Below the pieces are notes generated by a model. It was not told the DNA's origin and ran no database searches. It saw nothing but the letters and a program-made list of their open reading frames with translations. Both the position numbers and the translations under genes were made by a program. A stretch of DNA of 64,000 nucleotides from NCBI GenBank assembly GCA_951813065.1, contig CATOTH010000009.1:558001-622000 (forward strand), written 5' to 3'. The stretch comes from an uncultured Bryobacterales bacterium. Lineage in GTDB: Bacteria > Acidobacteriota > Terriglobia > Bryobacterales > UBA6623. This document shows positions 17,457-25,013 of this stretch, one piece after another (position 1 is the first letter of the stretch; each line of letters opens with the position of its first letter).

Positions 17457-17514
17457 TTTCCATCCAGACTCGTTCCGGATTGTCGAAGGGGCGAAATGGA
17501 TTGACGACAGGCGG

Positions 17515-18429
17515 CTAGTGAGCGGTTAGGTCGTGGAACTCTTGGTAGCGGTCTTCGATCCGCCGTTGTTTGAGGCCACGCAGGCCGCCGACACCGAAGT
17601 CCTCGCAGCAGAAGCTCCCCATCACCGAGCCGAATACCACGGCTCGGCGCAGGTCCGCGATTCCGGATTCGCCGGCATCTCGATATCCGCGCGAGGCCAG
17701 GTAACCGGTGAAACCTCCGGCGAAAGCATCACCCGCGCCGGTCGGATCGACCAAGTCCTCTAGCGGATAGCCCGGGGCGATGAAGCAGTGGTCGTCTCGG
17801 AAAAGAGTCGCGCCGTGCTCCCCGCGCTTGACGACAACTGTCCTGGGGCCCATTGCGTGGATCTCCCTGGCCGCAGACTTCAAGTTGTCGTGCCCGGAGA
17901 TCTGCCGGGCTTCCTCGTCATTGATCAGGATCGAGTCCCATTGGCGAATCGTCTGGGCGAGTTCGTCGGGCGTGCGCTCGATCCAGTAGTTCATCGTGTC
18001 GCCCGCGACGAATTGCCGGTCGGGCGCCTGCCGCAACACTCCTGCCTGAAGATTGGGATGAATGTTGCCCAGCAAGATGTGGGGCGTTGCACGATACGAC
18101 GCCGGGATCCGTGGCTTGAAGTCCGCAAAAACATTCAACTCCGTTGCGAGTGTCTGACGCTGGTTCATGTCGCGTGAATACACGCCCTTCCAATAGAACG
18201 TCTTGCCTCGCACTCGTTCGAGCCCTTCGAGATCGATGTTGCGGCGGTGAAGGATCGCTTCGTCCTCCGGATCGAAATCGTCTCCAACCACGGCGATCAG
18301 GCGAACCTTCGTGAAGTGGCTTGCGGCAAGAGCGATGTAGGTGCCGGCACCACCCAAGACGCGATCAACCTTTCCGCGTGGGGTCTCGATACCGTCATAG
18401 GCGACAGATCCAACTACGAGTAAGGACAT
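17515..18429 (-). CDS. PfkB-family carbohydrate or nucleoside kinase
   Basis: The ATG at 18429 gives 304 residues; a GTG 15 bases earlier is possible. The N-terminal LGGAGTYIALAASHF is the PfkB signature 1 region, and DPTGAGDAFAGGFTGYL is signature 2 with the catalytic Asp and the anion hole. It phosphorylates a sugar or nucleoside hydroxyl with ATP. It lies 28 bases downstream of the methylthioadenosine phosphorylase gene on the same strand. Since that enzyme yields adenine and methylthioribose 1-phosphate, a role in purine or methylthioribose salvage is suggested but not shown. The mid-protein LINDEEARQISGH is typical of ribokinase-like members. Confidence 0.87.
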   Translation of the reverse strand: MSLLVVGSVAYDGIETPRGKVDRVLGGAGTYIALAASHFTKVRLIAVVGDDFDPEDEAILHRRNIDLEGLERVRGKTFYWKGVYSRDMNQRQTLATELNVFADFKPRIPASYRATPHILLGNIHPNLQAGVLRQAPDRQFVAGDTMNYWIERTPDELAQTIRQWDSILINDEEARQISGHDNLKSAAREIHAMGPRTVVVKRGEHGATLFRDDHCFIAPGYPLEDLVDPTGAGDAFAGGFTGYLASRGYRDAGESGIADLRRAVVFGSVMGSFCCEDFGVGGLRGLKQRRIEDRYQEFHDLTAH

Positions 18430-18457
18430 GGCAGAGTCGACCACCGGGCTGCCCGTG

Positions 18458-19312
18458 CTAGAGGTATCTACCAGCTAGCAGAGCGTACTTCTCGCGGACG
18501 CGAGCCGGGATCGCTTCGCGATTCGTGATGATCGCATTCTTTAGAGCCGATCGGTATGGGCTCGGAGAGTCCGGGATACGCTTGACCGCCTCGATGGCAA
18601 CCCTTTCCGCGTTAGACGCGTTCCTGGTGAGGTATTCGATAACGGTCTCGACGGTCACGGCGTCGTGGTCCGGATGCCAGCAGTCATAGTCAGTGACCAT
18701 CGCGATGGTGCAATAGGACATTTCCGCCTCACGCGCCAGCTTGGCTTCCTGAAGATTGGTCATTCCGATGACATCGAAGCCCCAATTCCGATATGTGTTG
18801 GACTCCGCCAGAGTCGAGAAGGCCGGGCCCTCCATGCAGCAGTACGTGCCGCCTCGGTGCACTCTGACCCCGACCGCTCGGCAAGCCTCTTCGGCAACAT
18901 CCGCAAGGCGCGAACAGATCGGGTGAGAGAAAGTCACGTGAGCGACGATACCGTCATCGAAGAAGGTCGAAACCCGTCCCCGTGTTCGGTCGAAGAATTG
19001 GTCCGGCAGAACGAAATGGATCGGTTCGAGTTCCTGCCGTAACGACCCGACAGCACTGAAGGACAAGACGTATTCGACACCCAGCTTCTTCAGGCCGTAG
19101 ATGTTGGCTCGGAAATTCAGGTTCGACGGCATTATGCGGTGTCCCCTTCCGTGACGAGCCAGGAATGCAACGTCCCGCCCTGCCAGTCGGCCGACGACGA
19201 ATGCATCGGAAGGCTCGCCCCACGGGGTGTCGACTCGGACTTCTCGCCGCTCCTCCAGCGCGTCCATGTCGTAGAGCCCGCTGCCGCCGATGATTCCGAT
19301 ACGGGTGTCCAT
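18458..19312 (-). CDS. mtnP: S-methyl-5'-thioadenosine phosphorylase
   Basis: The 284-residue product splits methylthioadenosine with phosphate to adenine and 5-methylthioribose 1-phosphate, a step in methionine salvage and polyamine metabolism. It has the PNP/MTAP fold: the N-terminal IGIIGGSGLYDMDAL loop binds phosphate, FLARHGRGHRIMPSNLNFRAN is the conserved core, and GTYCCMEGPAFSTLAES plus the FDVIGMTNLQEAKLAREAE region form the nucleoside pocket. DYDCWHPDH is typical of MTAP rather than purine nucleoside phosphorylase. The start is the ATG at 19312, immediately preceded by an in-frame TTG. The PfkB kinase gene follows closely and is probably cotranscribed. Confidence 0.95.
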   Translation of the reverse strand: MDTRIGIIGGSGLYDMDALEERREVRVDTPWGEPSDAFVVGRLAGRDVAFLARHGRGHRIMPSNLNFRANIYGLKKLGVEYVLSFSAVGSLRQELEPIHFVLPDQFFDRTRGRVSTFFDDGIVAHVTFSHPICSRLADVAEEACRAVGVRVHRGGTYCCMEGPAFSTLAESNTYRNWGFDVIGMTNLQEAKLAREAEMSYCTIAMVTDYDCWHPDHDAVTVETVIEYLTRNASNAERVAIEAVKRIPDSPSPYRSALKNAIITNREAIPARVREKYALLAGRYL

Positions 19313-19576
19313 CAAGCTACCATTCTACTGGTGCGACGCGGGTTAACTGAGCCGGCGGGAGCGAGAGGCCCTTGCGCCAGCAATGGCCATCCGTCGCGGA
19401 ATGCAGTTGCGCGCCGCGAGGCACGACGCTCGACCAGCCTCGATACCCAACCAAGTTATTGATGTTGGAGATCGGGGCTAGGTGTCTCGCGGCCTCGTCC
19501 AGCCCGGTGTCGTTGCCGTCGTCAGTCTTCCGGTCGTAGCGCCGCTCGAGACCATGAATGAGAAGTAGCACTGTTC

Positions 19577-20413
19577 TTGAGGCGTAGGCGGAACGCCACC
19601 TCAGACCCCAATCTTGGGGCGCCGCCCCAAGGGGGTGACGGCTCTCCGGGGTCTGCTGGCAATGTTGGCGGATACAACGCTTTTTGGCTCGACCGCAGCA
19701 GCGGCGCGTTCAAAATGGACGGCAAGTGGCGTACCTCAATCATCACTGAGCCGAAGAACGGGCGTCGGCCCCCGATGACGCAAGCCGCGCAGGAGCGAGC
19801 CGATGCCCGTGCCAATCGCGATCACCCGAACACGGGAACCGCTTGGTGGCTCGAGAAAGGGCTCGACCCGGGTCCGTACGACGATCCCGAGATCAGGCCG
19901 CTAGAGGAACGCTGCTTGCTAGGGCCCGGCGCAACCGGAGGACCTCCGATGCTGCCCTTCGCCTACAACAACCTCAAGTGGATCGTTCAGACGGAAGACC
20001 ACGTCATGATCTTGGTCGAGATGCTCCACGACGTGTTCATTATTCGTATGAATGCCGAACACGCCCCGTCCGACATCCGCAACTAGCTAGGGGATTCCGT
20101 GGGGCGCTGGGAAGCCGATATCCTCGTGATCGACACGACCAACTTCAATGACAGCCCTGCGCCGTCCGGTGCCTCGCGCAACTTGCATGTCGTCGAGCGA
20201 ATCAGTCGGATTGACGCTGACACCCTGCTCTACCGATTTACCGTATAGGATCCGACCGTTTGGACGGAGCCCTGGAGCGGGGAGTACATGTGGCCGTCCA
20301 CAGACAGCCGGGTTTGCGAGTACGTGTGCCACGAAGCGAAATACTCGTTCGGCGGCGTTCTTCGCGGTGCGCGGATATTGGAGGCCGAAGCTCTCGGCAA
20401 TTCGGTCGACTAG
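19577..20413 (+). pseudogene. Pseudogene of a conserved exported-protein family, two in-frame TAG stops
   Basis: One reading frame keeps clear similarity to a protein family common in Acidobacteriota. Landmarks are GGYNAFWLDR, RTSIITEPKNGRRPP, IRPLEERCLLGPG, VMILVEMLHDVFIIR, DSVGRWEADILVIDTTNF, RISRIDADTLLYRFTV and YVCHEAKYSFGGVLRGAR. The frame is interrupted by TAG at 20084-20086, where relatives have Trp, and by TAG at 20246-20248, where they have Glu; it ends with TAG at 20411. No convincing signal peptide or start remains at the 5' end. It sits next to a decayed transposase, so loss may be linked to local insertion activity. The original function is unknown. Confidence 0.75.
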
Positions 20414-20494
20414 CCCGAAATCCCCACTACGGATTGGGATGTGATTGTTTCGCCTCGTCGAGGCCATCACGAGCTTCCGGACTTTGTTGCCGAG

Positions 20495-21187
20495 CTATGG
20501 AATGGGCGGGCGGTCCTCGCCGAATCCGGCGGCGATCAGCAGGGTGTAATGGGCTCGACGCCCCGGCCGCACCAGAGCGCTGTGCTCGCCGATGCGCGCT
20601 TGGGCGGCGGTGCGCTCGAAGCGGTCGAAGAGCTGACGGGCGCGCTCGCGGCCCTCGCCCAGGCGGCGGCCGGTAGGCGGTACAGGGTAAAAGCCATCAG
20701 GGAGAACTGCAGGTCAGCGTCGATCTTCAGCGGCACGGCCGAAGAGAGCGCGTCCATGTGGAAGAAGTCAATCGACTCGGCAATGGCGTTCTCGATGACC
20801 ATGTGGCGGGAGTTGAAGACGAGCTCACGGGGGAGGGAGCCGGTGCGGTCGCGGAAGGCCTTGGCGAAGCGCAGGGGGCCTCGTTCTGGGCGGTCTTGCG
20901 GACGGTGGCGTCGGCGCAGCAAGAAACATCGTGCTCGGCGTCACGGGTGAGGATGGCGAGCACGCCGCGCTGGCGGCGGGGGCGTCCGGATACGAAGTGC
21001 TTCTTGAGGAAGGCCTCCTTGTCGTGGGGGGCGGTATGGAAGTCGAGTTTGAAGGAGGAGCCATAGGGGAGGCCGACGGAGCGGGAGGCGTCAAGCCTGG
21101 CGGTGGCGAAGCGGGGCAGGAGACCGGGGTCGATGCGGGTTCTGACCGCAGAAACAGTGCAGATATCTGTGTGGAAATCAGTGAATC
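20495..21187 (-). pseudogene. Decayed DDE-type transposase (IS remnant)
   Basis: Three minus-strand frames together spell one transposase. Upstream is a frame with LLPRFATARLDASRSVGLP, FHTAPHDKEAFLKKHFVSG and RRQRGVLAILTRDAEHDV. A frameshift near 20880 leads to LRFAKAFRDRTGSLPRELVFNS, joined directly to RHMVIENAIAESIDFFHMDA, which implies an internal deletion. Another frameshift near 20660 leads to the C-terminal RQLFDRFERTAAQARIGEH and RRAHYTLLIAAGF, ending at TAG 20497-20495. At least two frameshifts and a deletion make it inactive. I could not identify terminal inverted repeats or target duplications. The IS family assignment is by recollection of similar IS4-like DDE proteins. Confidence 0.7.
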
Positions 21188-21552
21188 GAGTGCGAATGAT
21201 TGTGATTCCTGAGAGGATGACCCGTCTGATACCTGCAAACTACAGCGCGACTCTACAAGACTCTGTCATATCCCAGATGCTGGTGGGGATTCAGGCTGGC
21301 ACCCGTCACTGAACTGGCCCCTACAGACTCATGGTCAGTTCCAAGAGGCCTTGAAGTTCGGAGTACTGATCATGGTGTCCCTGCGCTCGAGCGATCCGAA
21401 TAGCGAACCGGCGGAACTAGCACCGGTTCTTGGCGGCGGTAGGCCGCGGCTTTTCGAGCGCCACGGACTGAGCGGCGCGCCAATTGGAGTTCGGCGCTTC
21501 GGGGAGCGGCCACTCTGACGAGCCGAGGCAATGCTAGGCTTGGGATCAACCC
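21188..21552. other. 365-base stretch without a gene
   Basis: This lies between the transposase relic and the next membrane-protein gene. It is less GC-rich than its surroundings by eye near 21150-21300. No coding frame, repeat or RNA gene could be supported. Confidence 0.45.
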
Positions 21553-22206
21553 ATGGATCGTAGCCTCTTGTTCGGAGCGGTCGTTTTGATTCTTTGCATT
21601 CGGGACGCGCGCCTGCTTGCCTCCCGGCCCCGGCTGTCAATCGCATATGTTCCGATTTTGCTTGGGACGACGGTTGGTTGCGGCATGTTTGCCGAAACCC
21701 TGTCCGCTTCTGAAGCGGATGCTTGGCTACGCGACGTGCGGTTCTGGCTGCCCGCCGCCTCAATCCATGTGGTGCTCTCGTACTGGTCGGAAAGACGAGG
21801 TCGACTGGGCCGGAGTGCCGATTGGCTCGCAATCTTGCCGGCGCCAGTCTGGAGTGTCGGAATGATAGCGGTTGGGCGGCTCGCGCTGACCCATGTTGAT
21901 GGACTGACAGGGGTTGCGGTCGGCCTTGTGATGGGAACGGCCTATGTCCTCGTGGTCGGCTCCCTGGCTCTCTGCGGGTGGTTTGACAAGAGTTCTGCGG
22001 CTGCGCTGCGGTTCGCAGCGATATCGCATCTCAGCGCATTGTTGCTCATCCCCGTAGCCGTGGCGCTTGAACGACCGATCGAGATCCAAACCGTGGATTG
22101 GCGCGTCACCGCCCTCGTTGCAGGCTTTGTGGGGCTGCTTCTAGCGGTGTCGTTCTTTTGGCACCGATCCCGAAACGGATCGTCGTTCACTGCCACGTCA
22201 CGCTGA
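21553..22206 (+). CDS. Hypothetical multi-pass membrane protein
   Basis: This 217-residue protein has about six or seven hydrophobic segments separated by short charged loops (SERRGRLGRSADW, FDKSSAAALRF, a basic HRSRNGSS tail). The first segment, LLFGAVVLILCIR, acts as a start-transfer signal. There are no conserved catalytic motifs that I recognise and no transporter signature. Codon pattern and an uninterrupted frame support a real gene. It converges on a small minus-strand gene with a 20-base overlap at the 3' ends. The function is unknown. Confidence 0.55.
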   Translation: MDRSLLFGAVVLILCIRDARLLASRPRLSIAYVPILLGTTVGCGMFAETLSASEADAWLRDVRFWLPAASIHVVLSYWSERRGRLGRSADWLAILPAPVWSVGMIAVGRLALTHVDGLTGVAVGLVMGTAYVLVVGSLALCGWFDKSSAAALRFAAISHLSALLLIPVAVALERPIEIQTVDWRVTALVAGFVGLLLAVSFFWHRSRNGSSFTATSR

Positions 22207-22462
22207 CTGGTGGCGTGCGACTGCATTGAATGCTTTCGGTCATGCCCGCCGAGATCGTAGCGCACGCCGTGTCCGTCGCGGTCCGAACAGCTTCCTCTTG
22301 GGTTGTTCCCGATGCCGTGGCGCAATTTGTCCGACCCTTGTATTCCATGCAGACTTCGCATGTGAACTGGTTGAGGCCCAAGGTCGAATACACCAGGGCA
22401 CCGATCACTAGGGCGATAAAAACAATTGCCGCCAAGATAGGTTTCGACATCTTCCAGCTCAT
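22187..22462 (-). CDS. Small membrane-anchored Cys-containing protein
   Basis: The ATG at 22462 gives 91 residues; an ATG four codons later is equally possible. One N-terminal hydrophobic helix (ILAAIVFIALVIGALVY) is followed by a compact extracytoplasmic domain with five Cys, including FTCEVCMEYKGRTNC and later TACATIS and IQCSRT. The pattern of CxxC plus scattered Cys, with a TQEEAVRTATD helix, recurs in small proteins that I have seen in Acidobacteriota genomes. No function is known. The frame extends further upstream, but the helix start fits these ATGs best. It overlaps the convergent membrane-protein gene by 20 bases. Confidence 0.6.
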   Translation of the reverse strand: MSWKMSKPILAAIVFIALVIGALVYSTLGLNQFTCEVCMEYKGRTNCATASGTTQEEAVRTATDTACATISAGMTESIQCSRTPPVSVTWQ

Positions 22463-22598
22463 TGTACAGGCGACGTTCGAGGTGAGATCTTGTGCTCGGC
22501 GCCAACGTTGTCGCGCCGAATAGCTTCTGGCGCATCTGGAATGCACATGAGAGCTGCGCTGGCAGCGGTCGTGAACCGGGTGGCTGTACCATGGATGG

Positions 22599-23081
22599 AT
22601 GGCGGCATTACTGCAGGGTTCAAGAGCGCCCGATTTCGCGTTGCCGGATGCCGATGGCACGCAGTTCCGCCTCTCATCCGCGCTGCGGTCCGGCCCCGTG
22701 CTAGTGACCTTCTACAAGACGGACTGCCCAACCTGTCAGTACGGGCTTCCGTTCTTGGACCGGCTTGCCGGCGGGTTTGACGGCAGTGGCGCGACGGCTG
22801 TCGCTGTGTCTCAGGACACGCCCTTCGAATCTGAGCGTTTTTCCGCTGAGTACGGATTCTCGACCCGCCAAGTCTTTGACGCGGAGGATTCGGGGTTTCC
22901 TGTTTCCGACGCGTACGGGCTCACCAATGTGCCGTCGACGTTTCTCATTGCACAGGACGGACGAATCGCGCACACCATGGTGAGCTGGTCCAAGGCGGAC
23001 GTAGAGGAGATCGCCCGCAAGTTGAATCTCAGTCCGCCGTTCGAGCCAGGGGAGGACGTGCTCCCGTTCCGGCCTGGTTGA
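22599..23081 (+). CDS. Redoxin (AhpC/TSA-TlpA-like thioredoxin fold)
   Basis: This 160-residue cytoplasmic-type redoxin begins with GSRAPDFALPDADGTQFRLS, the usual opening of AhpC/TSA and TlpA proteins. The active site is YKTDCPTCQYG, a CxxC pair, so thiol-disulfide exchange or peroxide reduction is expected. The cis-Pro loop is in NVPSTFLIAQDGRI. There is no signal peptide, which sets it apart from the second redoxin in the window (45.7 kb). Its partner is unknown. It lies alone between the small minus-strand gene and dinB. Confidence 0.85.
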   Translation: MAALLQGSRAPDFALPDADGTQFRLSSALRSGPVLVTFYKTDCPTCQYGLPFLDRLAGGFDGSGATAVAVSQDTPFESERFSAEYGFSTRQVFDAEDSGFPVSDAYGLTNVPSTFLIAQDGRIAHTMVSWSKADVEEIARKLNLSPPFEPGEDVLPFRPG

Positions 23082-23092
23082 GGGTCACGCAA

Positions 23093-24373
23093 CTAGCTCC
23101 GGTCCGGAGCTTCCTCTTCAGTTTGAACGTCGTGTCCGGGTAGGCCCGAAGGGTTCTCGTGCACGCGCTCCCTGCGACCGTGCCCGAGCGCGGATGCCAA
23201 GCCGACCGACGACTCTCCGAAACGGTTCCGGAGATCATCCACCGCCCGGAGAGCACGAGACCATTTTTCTGCGCCATCGGAGTCGAAAAGGCCCACTTGG
23301 TGCTGTGGGCTGCCTTGTAGCGAGCCTGCGTGCACGCCAAGCAATCGGATCGCTCGGTTCGGCTTGTGATGTTGATTGTAGAGAAACCGAACCGTGCTCA
23401 GTATCACTCCGTCAATTTGGGTCGCCTCGGACAATGTCTTGGAACGGGTCTGCGTGACGAAGTCCTGGTCACGGATCTTGACCTGAATCGTCTTCGCCCA
23501 CAGGTGGTGTTCGCGGAGGCGTCTCGCCACTAGCTGGGATAACTTCGCCAGGGTGGCATCGATTAGTACCGGGTCGCGGGAGTCCACCGGGAATGTAGTT
23601 TCGTGGCTGATTGACTTCGGGCTCGTGTTCTCAGAGACTCCCGGGGAAAACCAGGCTCCGGCATCACGTCCGAGCGACTTGCCCGCGAGGGCAACCCCTG
23701 CACGGCCGAAGTTTCGTTCGAGGAATGCCTCCCCGCGCTCCGCCGCTTGTCCGATCGTCTCGATCCCCGCCTTCCTCAATCTGGCTTGCATCACTTTCCC
23801 TACACCCGGAATCCGGCCGATGTCCAGAGGGGCAAGAAACGCCGCCTCGGATCCTGGTTCTACGAAGAGCACTCCGTTGGGCTTGGCGAATCCCGAGCCG
23901 ATCTTTGCCATGAGGCGGGAAGTTCCGATTCCGATCGAGCAGGGCAGGGAGGTATCGCTGCGAACAGCTTCGTGCAGGGCATGGGCTGCCCGCAGTGGCG
24001 GTCCCAGCAATCTCTGAGTCCCTGTGAGGTCGAGATAGGCTTCATCGATCGATGCCATCTCGACGCGCGGCGAGAAGCGGTCTAGCGTGTTCCGGATGCG
24101 ACGCGAGTAATGCAGGTACTTGTGCGGATTCCCCTCCAGGAAGATTGCCTGCGGACAGCGCCGGTACGCTTCTCGCAATGGCATCGCAGACCGCACGCCG
24201 AACTTGCGAGCGGCATACGAAGCAGCCGCCACGACGCCGCGTTCGCCGGGCTTTCCACCAACAACGACCGGCTTTTCCTTCAGGGATGGATCCGCAAGTT
24301 CTTCAACGGAGACGAAGAAAGCGTCCATGTCAAGATGGAACACCACACGCTTCCTTTCGGTAGAGTCCATCAT
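23093..24373 (-). CDS. dinB: DNA polymerase IV (Y-family, translesion)
   Basis: The 426-residue product copies past damaged bases. The catalytic metal site is FHLDMDAFFVSVEE near residues 12-25 and SIDEAYLDLTG near 104-114. The Y-family CSIGIGTSRLMAKIGSGFAKP motif is complete. The little-finger region and a tail follow; no clear beta-clamp motif was identified at the very end. The start codon overlaps the mpg stop (ATGA), so the base-excision glycosylase and the translesion polymerase are translated as a coupled pair. This links two responses to alkylated DNA. No SOS box was recognised upstream of the operon. Confidence 0.95.
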   Translation of the reverse strand: MMDSTERKRVVFHLDMDAFFVSVEELADPSLKEKPVVVGGKPGERGVVAAASYAARKFGVRSAMPLREAYRRCPQAIFLEGNPHKYLHYSRRIRNTLDRFSPRVEMASIDEAYLDLTGTQRLLGPPLRAAHALHEAVRSDTSLPCSIGIGTSRLMAKIGSGFAKPNGVLFVEPGSEAAFLAPLDIGRIPGVGKVMQARLRKAGIETIGQAAERGEAFLERNFGRAGVALAGKSLGRDAGAWFSPGVSENTSPKSISHETTFPVDSRDPVLIDATLAKLSQLVARRLREHHLWAKTIQVKIRDQDFVTQTRSKTLSEATQIDGVILSTVRFLYNQHHKPNRAIRLLGVHAGSLQGSPQHQVGLFDSDGAEKWSRALRAVDDLRNRFGESSVGLASALGHGRRERVHENPSGLPGHDVQTEEEAPDRS

Positions 24374-24978
24374 CGTCGGCTGACGAAGTCATTGTGAGCG
24401 ATAAAAAAGCGAAGGTCAAGCTCCCGGGATCTTGAGATGCCAATCCGTTTCGATCGCCGTACCTCGATTCGCTGGGCACGGTTGAAGAGGCGCACTGTCA
24501 ATGGACCCATGAGTAAGTCGGTGCCGTAGAGGCCCATCTGGATCGCCATGGCGGCAGTCAGCTTTGCAGGGCCGCTGGCAATATCCTCAACCTTGCGCGC
24601 GGTTGCTCGGCGCTGCCTCATTGCCTCGATTCCGCACAAGGGTTCCAGAGCGCGGATCAGCACGCAGCCGGGTTGGCCGTCGGGCTCGGCTACAACGTTA
24701 AGGCAGTGATGCAGCCCGTAGATCCTGTAGACGTATGCGTGCCCGGGCGGTCCATAGATTACTTGGGTTCGAGGTGTCCGGCCAGCAGCGCTATGGGCGG
24801 CATGGTCAGCTTGGCCCAGATATGCCTCGGTCTCTACGATTCGTCCAGCTGCAAGGCCTTCATCCGTACGGTTGATCAGGACGGCACCCAGAAGATCCTT
24901 CGCTACCTCGACCGTGGGACGGGCGTAGAAGGCCCGCACGGGCAAGTGGGTCGACAGCTTGAGTTCGTGAGCATTCAC
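24370..24978 (-). CDS. mpg: 3-methyladenine DNA glycosylase (AAG family)
   Basis: The 202-residue protein excises alkylated purines. Family motifs are YARPTVEVAKDLLGAVL, GRIVETEAYLGQADHAAHSAAGRTPR (substrate-flipping region), YVYRIYGLHHCLNVVAEP and VLIRALEPLCGIEAM, with GPAKLTAAMAIQ later. I prefer the GTG at 24978 because it gives the normal length. A TTG at 25017 would add 13 unconserved residues and overlap the M3 peptidase stop. A run of nine G lies just upstream of the GTG on the coding strand. The gene sits between the M3 peptidase and dinB in one probable operon. Confidence 0.93.
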   Translation of the reverse strand: MNAHELKLSTHLPVRAFYARPTVEVAKDLLGAVLINRTDEGLAAGRIVETEAYLGQADHAAHSAAGRTPRTQVIYGPPGHAYVYRIYGLHHCLNVVAEPDGQPGCVLIRALEPLCGIEAMRQRRATARKVEDIASGPAKLTAAMAIQMGLYGTDLLMGPLTVRLFNRAQRIEVRRSKRIGISRSRELDLRFFIAHNDFVSRR

Positions 24979-25013
24979 GGATTCCCACCCCCCCCCGCGG
25001 TACGGCGGTCTCC

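Noticed and set aside
20084..20248. Amber read-through (pyrrolysine or suppression) in the two-stop gene
   Set aside because: Ordinary genes here end in TAG (for example the Fe-S subunit), the substituted residues are Trp and Glu, and no N-terminal start survives.
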